This document shows, piece after piece, positions 1 through 6,709 of a stretch of DNA of 23,882 nucleotides. Below the pieces are notes generated by a model. The model saw only the letters and a program-made list of their open reading frames with translations. It made no database searches and was not told where the DNA came from. The position numbers and the translations under genes were made by a program. Location: the NCBI GenBank assembly GCA_003599475.1, contig QZKK01000015.1, forward strand, positions 1 to 23,882. Direction: 5' to 3'. Source of the DNA: Desulfobacteraceae bacterium. GTDB lineage: Bacteria; Desulfobacterota; Desulfobacteria; Desulfobacterales; SURF-15. Position 1 is the stretch's first letter. Every line of letters starts with the position of its first letter.

Positions 1-69
1 AAGATTGGGATTTTCAGGGGGAATTGAATGTGTTGGAGTGGCGTGGGTGAGAGGGGGGAGAATATAGTT

Positions 70-230
70 TTGGAGGGCGGAGTTCCATGACGCCGCTTAC
101 GGGCTCGCAGAGCTCGCCCCTCCACACGAGCTCGCCCCTCCACACGAGCTCGCCCCTCCACAGGGGAGATATGACGCGGGGACGGGGCGAGGTGAATCCG
201 TCAATTGGAGGGCGGAGTTCTACGACGCCG
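70..230. repeat. Two copies of a 26-base GGAGGGCGGAGTTC element
   Basis: The element at 70-95 (TTGGAGGGCGGAGTTC followed by CATGACGCCG) recurs at 205-230 with CATGACGCCG changed to TACGACGCCG, so the copies differ at two positions. They flank the 18-base tandem repeat at 110-162. A further GACGCCGATA duplication lies just after the second copy (224-245). The copies are direct, carry no coding potential and look like dispersed intergenic repeat units. Confidence 0.8.
110..162. repeat. Tandem repeat, 18-base unit, about 2.9 copies
   Basis: The unit GAGCTCGCCCCTCCACAC occurs perfectly at 110-127 and 128-145, and again at 146-162, where it loses its last base. A partial GCTCGCAGAGCTCGCC run precedes it. 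The copies abut with no spacer between them, so this is not a CRISPR array. Confidence 0.9.
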
Positions 231-581
231 ATACACGACGCCGATAGCTGAGGCGCCTTCGCGGAATGGCGAAAGGAAAAAGCCGAAAAGGAAGGGATCC
301 CAGTCTTTATCATCGCCAACAACACAGACAGCTTATGGACATTATCCCGGGCGCGCCCCTACGACCTTTGAAGCGCTTTGGGAAATGCAGGGGCTCGAAA
401 AAAAGACAGAATCAGCGTCTGGGTTCCGAATCTTTACGAACCGATATCTGGAGATTCCATTCAACGAGAGAGAAATTCGATGGGATTCACAGGTGAAAGG
501 AATTTGATATTGTGTTATAGAGTTAGGGACTCGTAATTCGGCGTATTTTGCTTCGAGGAATCTTGGAGGTGTTCCGCTCCC

Positions 582-887
582 ATGACCAATAGGAGTATAA
601 AGCAAGAGATTCTATCCAGGCTTAAGGAGCGTTTAAACCTTCACAAGGTTATCCTTTTTGGCTCGTTTGCCCGCGGTACGCCTCATGAAGACAGCGATTT
701 GGATTTGATCGTCGTCCTCGACAATCAAGAGACTCCAACAAATTACAATGAAAACATTCAGAATTACCTGACTGAGGAGTGGTTGAAGGCTGCAGATGAT
801 GATTTGCGAGTCATCGAAAAGATAGGCTCTGATGAATTTCTGACCCATATGGTGGCCTTCCATTCTCAGCAGACTAGGCTGCAATGA
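582..887 (+). pseudogene. MNT nucleotidyltransferase fused to a truncated HEPN start (decayed toxin-antitoxin)
   Basis: The 101-residue frame opens with an MNT-type minimal nucleotidyltransferase: the GSFARG motif at residues 27-32 is followed by the D39-x-D41 metal-binding pair. The usual second half of the domain is absent. From about residue 64 the protein instead reads like the beginning of a HEPN protein: EEWLKAADDDL, then AFHSQQ at 92-97. The C-terminal HEPN helices with their Rx4-6H motif are missing. In intact HEPN/MNT modules these are two adjacent genes, the MNT antitoxin (which in characterised pairs AMPylates the partner) and the HEPN RNase toxin. I infer an in-frame deletion joining the two genes, followed by loss of the 3' end. 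GGAGG at 565-569 may serve the ATG at 582. Function is probably lost, although a residual MNT-like peptide could be made. Confidence 0.7.
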
Positions 888-1113
888 GTATTTGCAGCAT
901 AATCAAATCGAGTCTTGAAAACCAGGTCAACGCCGCTCCAAGCCCTGGAAACAAATAGTCGTTCGGAAGCTCCTTCAGTTCTCGGTGAACGCTTTGCGGG
1001 AATCCACACAATTTCATTTTCACCGGGAATCGCTGATAGCCCCTCAGCCCCTCTTGACAGGTACAGGCATAGCCTGTACGCATGCGATGAGAATCAAGTC
1101 GTGTGGAACATCG

Positions 1114-1518
1114 ATGAAGCGGAAAGCTGCATTGTTTATTGTATTTGGAATCGTGATTGCCGGATGCGCAACCTTATCCGACATGAACCGGATGGACAGG
1201 TTCAACCGGACCGCAAACGGCTACAGGCTGGCCATCCGGTGGTCGGACTTCGATGCGGCTGAAAACTATGCCGGAAACCCGGGCCATGGTGACGATGGCC
1301 GAAGAGCGGAGACACCGAAGGATGTTCAGGTGATCTCCTATGAGGTCCGGGACATCGTCCTTTCACCGGATCTGTCGAAGGTGCACCAGGCGGTAGAAAT
1401 CCGTTACTACCGGTTGAACCGGATGATCGAAAAAACCATCCGGATCGACGAATCGTGGGAATATGATTCCGATGCGCAGCGATGGTTTCTGAAGGAAGGC
1501 TTCCCCCGGTTTGAATGA
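1114..1518 (+). CDS. Small predicted lipoprotein, unknown function
   Basis: Starting at the ATG at 1114, the 134-residue product begins MKRKAALFIVFGIVIAGC. This is a lipoprotein signal peptide with two early positive charges, a hydrophobic core and a lipobox ending in Cys18. The mature part is a compact, charged domain rich in Tyr, Arg and Asp, and it ends in a WFLKEGFPRF segment. I do not recognise the family. In-frame starts at 985 and 1087 would put extra residues ahead of the signal peptide and are less likely. It probably faces the periplasm from the outer or inner membrane. It converges on the minus-strand gene ending at 1635, and the spacer between them carries repeats. Confidence 0.7.
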   Translation: MKRKAALFIVFGIVIAGCATLSDMNRMDRFNRTANGYRLAIRWSDFDAAENYAGNPGHGDDGRRAETPKDVQVISYEVRDIVLSPDLSKVHQAVEIRYYRLNRMIEKTIRIDESWEYDSDAQRWFLKEGFPRFE

Positions 1519-1634
1519 AATCGTTGTACGTTGAAGTCGTTGCACGTTGCACGTTAAATAATCATTATCAGGTTCAATGACGAATCGCTCCTTCTTTCAT
1601 TCGATGTTCGACGTTCGACGTTCGACGTTCGATT
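1519..1634. repeat. Convergent spacer of GTTG/GTTCGAC word repeats
   Basis: The left side (1521-1556) repeats the words TCGTTGTACGTTGAAG and GTTGCACGTTGCACGTT. The right side (1606-1633) has four tandem heptamers: GTTCGAC three times, then GTTCGAT. The spacer sits between convergent genes. I see no clean GC stem with a T-tract, so transcription termination here is possible but not shown. Words from it recur in the spacers at 3347-3380 and 9783-9880. Confidence 0.85.
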
Positions 1635-3200
1635 TCAGATATCGACTGTCTCTCCCGCCCTCGGGGCGAAGACGCCAAATCCTTCCGACCGGAGAAAATC
1701 AACAAATGCAACGGTCTGCTCCTCCTCTCCGTGGACAACCGCAATCCGCTTGATGTTCAGGTTGGATGATTTCAGAAACCGCAGCAGCTCCATTTTGTCC
1801 GCATGTGCGCTGAAGCCGCTCAGCGAAACGACCCTGGCCCTCAACGGGTACTCCTTTCCCAGTATCTTGACGCGGGGAGGCTCCTTTCTTTCGACCGATT
1901 GATCGGAAAGCTCCTGGATCCGCCGTCCCAGCGTATGCTGGGCCATGAAGCCGACGATCAGAATGGTGTGCCTGGGGTTGTGGATCTTGTAGCGCAGGTG
2001 GTGCAGAATCCGGCCGGCTTCACACATCCCGGAAGCGGAGATGACGATATGGGGCTTTTCCTCCCGCATCAGCGCCATCGATTCTTCCACCGTGGATATG
2101 AATTGGATCTGGCCGAAGCTGAACGGGTTCTTGCCGTTTACCAGAAACGCCGCATGGGTTTCATCATCGTAGACTTCCGGGTGCTCCCCGAACACCCGAG
2201 TCAATTTCGAGGCCAGCGGGCTGTCCACATAGATGGGGATTTTGGGTACACCCCCCTCATTGTAGATCTCGTGAAGCACATAGATGAGCTCTTGCGTTCT
2301 CCCATATGCGAATGCGGGAATGATGAGCGACCCTCCTCTTTGAACGGTCTCCACAAGCACTTTTTTCAGACGTTCTTTGATACTTTGCACCGGGTCATGG
2401 AGTCTGTTGCCATAGGTGCTTTCCATGATCAGGAGATCGATATCCATCGGCTTCTTTTCGAAGCTCACGGTCGGATCATTAAGGATCGGTTTGTCGAAGC
2501 GGCCCAGGTCGCCCGTATAGCAGACGGTAAAGGGGCGGCCGTTTTCCGTCCCCCGAATCATGGTGATTGCAGAGCCCAGGATGTGGCCGGCATCGTAGAA
2601 TTCGCAGGTGAGCCCTCTTCCGATCGCTGCCGGGTATCGATACGGGTACCCGTCGAAAAGCTTAAGCGATTCCGCTGCTTCCGCGATCGTATAGAGCGGA
2701 CGGATGCGTTCGAGTCCATACTTGTCCAGGAGTCGATCGATCTCTCCGGAATCGAGAGCACCGTTTTTCCGGAGCGATCGTTTCACGGACTTGCTCCGGG
2801 CGTTGGATATCCTGCCTGTCCTCGGGGAGGTGTTCATCTCATAGAGAAGCGACCGCACGGCCTTGTAGTTCAAATACTGGGCGTCTGATTCCTGGATATG
2901 CGCTGCATCCATCAGCAGGTATTCAGAGGCGGCCATCGTCACCCGGGTGCAGGCGATGCGTCCTGAAAAGCCGCGTTTGACCACCAAAGGGATGCGGCCG
3001 GAGTGGTCGATGTGGGCGTGTGAAAGCACGATGTTTGTCACAATCTGAGGATCGAAGGGAAACGTCCTGTTTTTTTCCTCGGTTGTTTTCCGGCGGCCCT
3101 GATACAGTCCGCAGTCAAGCAGGATGCGATCCGAACCTGTGGTCAGCAGGTGCATGGAACCGGTGACTTCCCTTACGCCGCCGTAGAAGGTGATGTGCAT
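1635..3200 (-). CDS. MBL-fold/beta-CASP RNA metallo-hydrolase
   Basis: The 521-residue protein has the metallo-beta-lactamase metal site: HAHIDH at 61-66 (His61, His63, Asp65, His66), DAGHILGS with His206, and TGDLGR with Asp231. A beta-CASP region follows (ESTYGN at 260-265, then SGMCEAGR at 390-397). The end carries the SAHAD motif around His466, typical of the RMMBL segment, and a conserved VVHGEEEQ near 488-495. Characterised relatives are zinc-dependent exo- or endoribonucleases of the CPSF73 type. The length is above the roughly 450-470 residues common for bacterial members because of an insertion at about 100-185, with a very basic stretch at 127-146. It is probably cytoplasmic. It is downstream of miaA, but a 300-base repeat spacer separates them, so it may have its own promoter. 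Confidence 0.92.
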   Translation of the reverse strand: MHITFYGGVREVTGSMHLLTTGSDRILLDCGLYQGRRKTTEEKNRTFPFDPQIVTNIVLSHAHIDHSGRIPLVVKRGFSGRIACTRVTMAASEYLLMDAAHIQESDAQYLNYKAVRSLLYEMNTSPRTGRISNARSKSVKRSLRKNGALDSGEIDRLLDKYGLERIRPLYTIAEAAESLKLFDGYPYRYPAAIGRGLTCEFYDAGHILGSAITMIRGTENGRPFTVCYTGDLGRFDKPILNDPTVSFEKKPMDIDLLIMESTYGNRLHDPVQSIKERLKKVLVETVQRGGSLIIPAFAYGRTQELIYVLHEIYNEGGVPKIPIYVDSPLASKLTRVFGEHPEVYDDETHAAFLVNGKNPFSFGQIQFISTVEESMALMREEKPHIVISASGMCEAGRILHHLRYKIHNPRHTILIVGFMAQHTLGRRIQELSDQSVERKEPPRVKILGKEYPLRARVVSLSGFSAHADKMELLRFLKSSNLNIKRIAVVHGEEEQTVAFVDFLRSEGFGVFAPRAGETVDI

Positions 3201-3500
3201 TGAGGCCTCTCCTTGTGTGAAATTTCACCCCGATTAAAGAAAATTCCAAATTCCAAGCACCAAAATCCAAACAATAAGACAAAGTATTCAAATGAAGAAA
3301 TAATCAAACGAAGCACTTATATGAAACTACATAAAAAAATGAACACCGAACATCGAACGTCCAACGTCCAACATCGAATAAAGGAACACTGTCAATATAG
3401 TTTTCTTTTTCGATCAAACTGGACGCTTGCCGGCCAGCGGCCGGGCTTGTGTGAAACTTAATAAAATTCCAAATCCGGATATCGAAATCCGAAAAACAAG
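3201..3500. repeat. Spacer with TTCCAAA and GAACATCGAAC word repeats
   Basis: This 300-base spacer contains no believable gene. It has three repetitive blocks: ATTCCAAATTCCAAG-type words at 3241-3275, a GAACACCGAACATCGAACG run followed by two CCAACGT copies at 3341-3379, and AATCCGAAATCC-type words at 3465-3525 that run into the 3' end of miaA. The 11-mer CTTGTGTGAAA occurs at 3212-3222 and again at 3446-3456, each followed within about 25 bases by ATTCCAAAT-like words, so one side may be a duplication of the other. The central part (3421-3445) is GC-rich (CTTGCCGGCCAGCGGCCGGG). Confidence 0.75.
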
Positions 3501-4445
3501 TCAAACGAATCCGAAATCCAAGAACCTTCCGATGCGCTCGATGATTTCCACGATCTGTTCCGGCTCGAACCAACAGACCTCCGGATCGGCACGAAACCAG
3601 GTCATCTGGCGCTTGGCGTAGCGCCGGGTGTCCCGCTTCAGGGCAATTACCGCTTCTTCGAGCGGAGTTCGGTTTCGCAGATAATCAGTCATATGGCGAT
3701 ACCCGAGAGACTGCATCGATTTGAGCTCTTCTCCGTATCCCTGTTCGAGAAGAGCCCGCACCTCTCCGATCAGCCCTTCTTCGATCATGGAATCGACTCT
3801 GCGATCGATCCGCTCATAGAGCCGTTTTCTTTCCGTATGAAGGCCGATTTTCAGCGGCATGAAAAGACGATCGGCAAACCCGTGGTTCCGATGAAGCTCC
3901 GAAATCCCCTTTCCGGTGACCCGGTAGACTTCAAGCGCCCGGATAATCCTGTAGGCATCGTTCGGATGGATTTTCGAAGCCGCTTGCGGATCTGCTTCTA
4001 GCAGTTCTTCAAACAGGTGACGCGTGCCGAAGCGCTCTGCAGCCTGTCTCAATTCCCTCCGAACCGATGGATTCGATGCCGGCTGCCGGAAGATGCCGTG
4101 GATAAGCGTCTTTATATAAAGGCCGGTTCCGCCGACCACAAAGGGAGCCACTCTCTCCTCGATGAGTTTTCCGGCGATTGCCGAAGCCGTTTCCGCATAT
4201 TCCGCCGCGTCAAACGGCTGATCGGGCTCGACGATATCGATCATATAGTGAGGGATCCGACTCCGTTCGTCCGCATTCGGCTTGGCAGTTCCGATATCCA
4301 TGTGGCGGTAGATCTGAACCGAATCCGCGCCGATGATCCGGCCGCCGAAGCGTTCGGCAGCTTCAACGGCAACCGCTGTTTTTCCGATACCGGTCGGCCC
4401 GCAGATCACGACGATCTTCTCGAGAGGTCGGGTCTTTTCATCCAT
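3501..4445 (-). CDS. miaA: tRNA dimethylallyltransferase MiaA
   Basis: MiaA transfers the dimethylallyl group to A37 of tRNAs that read UNN codons, the first step of ms2i6A formation. With the ATG at 4445 the product has 314 residues, normal for the family. It shows the P-loop GPTGIGKT at 16-23, the DSVQIYRHMDIGTAKP substrate motif starting near 41, and GGTGLYIK. It also has an RIIRALEVY segment and the C-terminal YAKRQMTWFR motif. An upstream in-frame TTG at 4463 would add six residues; neither start has a strong ribosome-binding site, so I prefer the ATG. The last codons run into AATCCGAAATCC-type repeats, and the C-terminal FLDFGFV may be encoded by repeat DNA. Confidence 0.96.
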   Translation of the reverse strand: MDEKTRPLEKIVVICGPTGIGKTAVAVEAAERFGGRIIGADSVQIYRHMDIGTAKPNADERSRIPHYMIDIVEPDQPFDAAEYAETASAIAGKLIEERVAPFVVGGTGLYIKTLIHGIFRQPASNPSVRRELRQAAERFGTRHLFEELLEADPQAASKIHPNDAYRIIRALEVYRVTGKGISELHRNHGFADRLFMPLKIGLHTERKRLYERIDRRVDSMIEEGLIGEVRALLEQGYGEELKSMQSLGYRHMTDYLRNRTPLEEAVIALKRDTRRYAKRQMTWFRADPEVCWFEPEQIVEIIERIGRFLDFGFV

Positions 4446-4480
4446 CGCCGGACTATAAAACAAGGGGAGCCCATTGGCAA

Positions 4481-4556
4481 GGTAAGGGGTAAGGGGTAAG
4501 GGGTAAGGGGTAAGGGCTGCTCTTCCCTCTTCCCTCTTTCCTCCTTCCTCTTCCCT
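4481..4556. repeat. GGGGTAA heptamer tandem repeat and pyrimidine tract
   Basis: Four perfect GGGGTAA units occupy 4486-4513, with partial units on both sides (GGTAA at 4481-4485, GGG at 4514-4516). They are followed by a CTTCCCTCTTCCCTC-like pyrimidine run from 4521 up to the stop codon of the next gene. The plus strand carries five runs of three or more guanines, enough for a G-quadruplex. The pyrimidine tract could pair imperfectly with the guanine tract. The spacer lies between the racemase-family gene and miaA, both on the minus strand. Confidence 0.9.
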
Positions 4557-5330
4557 CTACCCCCGAAAAGGTTGGCGTAAAAGGCCGGATACGGCCCATC
4601 CCACCATGGTGGTTAAATCATAAACCGGAAGGCCGGTGGCCGCCTGGATCCGGTGGGCGTAGGGCGGCATGTTGGTGCACTCCAGGACGATCGCCCCCAC
4701 CTCCGGGTGGCGCTCCACGAGCAACCGTGCGGCCTGTTCATGTTCCCTGGCGCATCGCTCGACGTCAAGCTCCTGTCCTCCCCCGAGGATCTGCCCCGTG
4801 AAGTAGCCTCCCACCTCATCCAGTCCCTGGAGAAAAATTGGAAGTTCAGGGGGAATTCCTGCGGCCCTCAGATGTCTCTCCGTAAGGGATCGCCTTTCCA
4901 CTGTAAGCACCCCTACGGCGTTCCCTTGCGGCAGCATCGCCGCCACCCAGGGCACCTGAAGAAGGCTCGAGGTCAGAATGGGGATCGAGAGCTGCTCCTG
5001 AAGCCGCTTCTGGAATAGCACAAGGAAGCCGCAGCCTGTGGTAATCAGCCAAACCCCGGACGCCTCCAACTCCTTGGCCGCATCAATAAAAGGCTGCAGC
5101 CACTCCTCAGCAGCCAAGCGCCGCACGACGATATCCGGGCTGGCGCTCTTTACGATTCTGAATAACACTGAAAAGGGCCAGGTGCTCCCATTTCCGTTAT
5201 CGCCCGGTATCCTGGGAAAGCGGGCTTCCAGCATCAACATTCCCACCGGGATTCCGTAGAGAGGCCTCCCCCCATATACGATTCCCGGGTAGACCTCCTG
5301 TACTCTTGCTCGTTCAGCTTTATCGATCAT
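4557..5330 (-). CDS. Aspartate/glutamate racemase superfamily protein
   Basis: With the ATG at 5330 the product has 257 residues (MIDKAERARVQEV...). Two cysteines sit where the superfamily uses its acid/base pair: Cys100 in TTGCGF and Cys218 in ECTNMPPYA. Known members with this two-cysteine layout racemise amino acids or hydantoins, isomerise maleate, or decarboxylate arylmalonates without a cofactor; the sequence alone does not say which. The open frame extends upstream to 5501, but those 57 residues are basic and low-complexity and overlap the end region of the desulfurase gene, so I reject them. It is the last gene of the transporter operon, 85 bases after the desulfurase. It is probably cytoplasmic and probably acts on the imported substrate or a product derived from it. 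Confidence 0.85.
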   Translation of the reverse strand: MIDKAERARVQEVYPGIVYGGRPLYGIPVGMLMLEARFPRIPGDNGNGSTWPFSVLFRIVKSASPDIVVRRLAAEEWLQPFIDAAKELEASGVWLITTGCGFLVLFQKRLQEQLSIPILTSSLLQVPWVAAMLPQGNAVGVLTVERRSLTERHLRAAGIPPELPIFLQGLDEVGGYFTGQILGGGQELDVERCAREHEQAARLLVERHPEVGAIVLECTNMPPYAHRIQAATGLPVYDLTTMVGWAVSGLLRQPFRG

Positions 5331-5415
5331 AGAACCCTGCTCCCAGCCGTATAGTGAACAGTTATCGCCACGCCTCGATACTGCGCTTTCTCTTCGGGTG
5401 CTCTGGAGCCGCCTC

Positions 5416-6663
5416 TTATTGCTTTGAGCGCCGGAGAAGCTTATTGAAAAAACCCGCCATCGCCCGGCTCCGGGCGGTATGGCAATCTCGAGCATACTCA
5501 TCCGCTAAGTCATTACCCGAAGATACCTTTTTCCGCAACCGCTCTACGATTCCAGGGATCAAGGTTATCGCATAACGGATTTCGTCGGCGGTAGTCTCCC
5601 GGCCCATCGTAAGACGGAGTGCTCCCTTTGCCAGTTCTACGGGTACCCTCATGGCGGCCAGCACGTGGGAGGGCTCCGTCTTTCCCGAAGAGCAGGCAGA
5701 CCCGGTAGCCGCGTAGATCCCTTCGAAGCTCAATTCCTTGACCAGCCAATGGCCGTCCAGTCCCTGGAAGCTGAGGTGTGCGAAGTTGGGCAACCGTTGG
5801 GTAGGATGGCCGTTGAGCTTGGCTCCTTCCGCGCTGTACAGCACCCCATCGACCAACCTGTCCCGAAGCTCCGCGATCCGCCGGCTCTCGACGCCCATTT
5901 CCCTGGCAGCAGCCTCGACAGCCGCTCCAAACCCTACGATGCCGGGAACATTTTCGGTACCGCTTCGCAACCCCCACTGCTGCCCTCCACCCCGGATGAG
6001 GGGCTCCACAGGTGTACCGGTGCGCACGTAAAGAGCCCCTATTCCTTTCGGCCCTCCCAGCTTATGGCCGGAGATGGACAGGAGATCGACGCCCAACGCA
6101 TCCACCTGCAACGGGATCTTTCCCGTTGATTGCACAGCATCGACGTGAAAGAGCACGCCCCGCTCTCGGGTGATCCTGCCGATTTCTCCCACCGGCTGGA
6201 TCGTCCCCACCTCATTGTTGGCGTGCATCACGCTCACGAGAGCCGTCCTGGAGTTGATGGAACGGCGAACATCCTCCGGGTCCACCTGGCCGTAAGCGTC
6301 CACCGGCAGGTAGGTGACCTGCCAGCCCCGACTCTCCATGAACCGCGCCGTTTCCAAGGAAGCCGGGTGCTCGATACGGCTCGTGATCAGGTGCCCTGCC
6401 TCACCACGGGCGAACGCCACCCCCTGCAAGGCAAGATTGATGGATTCGGTGCCGCCTGAGGTGAAGATGATCTCCCCCGCTCCCGCCCCGATGAGCGCCG
6501 ATACCTCGCCGCGGGCCGATTCGACAGCTTCATGAGCCTCCGCTCCGAGAGCGTGAACCGAGGACGGATTTCCCCAGGAATCGCTAAAAAACGGCCGCAT
6601 CGCTCTGCGCACTTCAGGTCGAAGCGGCGCGGCAGCTGCATAATCGAGGTAGATTTTGGGCAA
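5416..6663 (-). CDS. NifS/IscS-type cysteine desulfurase
   Basis: This is a 415-residue PLP enzyme of aminotransferase class V. It starts MPKIYLDYAAAAP and has the cofactor-stacking IEHP motif (His99), HVDAVQ (Asp174) and SGHKLGGPKG with Lys201 as the Schiff-base lysine. The sulfur-accepting loop GSACSSG places the catalytic Cys at 324. Cysteine is converted to alanine with a persulfide left on the enzyme. The start is TTG at 6663, supported by the strong GGGAGGA at 6668-6674; no better ATG exists. The last 35 or so residues (from about 380) form a basic tail beyond the usual end of NifS-like proteins. No IscU, IscR or ThiI gene is adjacent. Its place between a TRAP permease and a racemase-like gene suggests sulfur release from an imported or processed amino acid rather than housekeeping Fe-S assembly, which is an inference. 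Confidence 0.9.
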   Translation of the reverse strand: MPKIYLDYAAAAPLRPEVRRAMRPFFSDSWGNPSSVHALGAEAHEAVESARGEVSALIGAGAGEIIFTSGGTESINLALQGVAFARGEAGHLITSRIEHPASLETARFMESRGWQVTYLPVDAYGQVDPEDVRRSINSRTALVSVMHANNEVGTIQPVGEIGRITRERGVLFHVDAVQSTGKIPLQVDALGVDLLSISGHKLGGPKGIGALYVRTGTPVEPLIRGGGQQWGLRSGTENVPGIVGFGAAVEAAAREMGVESRRIAELRDRLVDGVLYSAEGAKLNGHPTQRLPNFAHLSFQGLDGHWLVKELSFEGIYAATGSACSSGKTEPSHVLAAMRVPVELAKGALRLTMGRETTADEIRYAITLIPGIVERLRKKVSSGNDLADEYARDCHTARSRAMAGFFNKLLRRSKQ

Positions 6664-6667
6664 TGGG

Positions 6668-6674
6668 TCCTCCC
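6668..6674 (-). promoter_or_regulatory. Ribosome-binding site that fixes the TTG start of the desulfurase
   Basis: On the minus strand GGGAGGA lies four bases upstream of the TTG at 6663. The first residues after this TTG are MPKIYLDYAAAAP, which is exactly where NifS proteins normally begin. Motif and spacing together support TTG initiation. Confidence 0.75.
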
Positions 6675-6709
6675 GGTGAGTCTGCGGGTCGCCCGTTGTG
6701 CCTATTCTC

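Larger units (their letters stand above)
1..581. other. Repeat-rich spacer without a convincing gene
   Basis: No reading frame here has a recognisable motif or a good ribosome-binding site. Two overlapping plus-strand frames (about 205-507 and 266-496) are open, but they are low-complexity and basic and match no family I recognise. The left half consists of G/C-rich degenerate repeats, listed separately. From about 250 to 560 the sequence is ordinary, non-repetitive DNA that could be the eroded remains of a gene. I see no terminator or RNA gene. Confidence 0.6.

Noticed and set aside
110..162. CRISPR array
   Set aside because: The 18-base units abut with no spacers and there are no cas genes.
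884..958. A 24-codon frame overlapping the MNT/HEPN remnant by ATGA
   Set aside because: The overlap looks like translational coupling, but the peptide is short, has no HEPN features and no ribosome-binding site.
1803..2888. A 361-codon plus-strand frame opposite the beta-CASP hydrolase
   Set aside because: The minus strand shows all metal-binding motifs of the family; the plus-strand product has no recognisable domain.
5331..5501. N-terminal extension of the racemase-family protein
   Set aside because: The 57 extra residues are basic and low-complexity, overlap the desulfurase 3' end and have no counterpart in the family; the ATG at 5330 gives a normal start.
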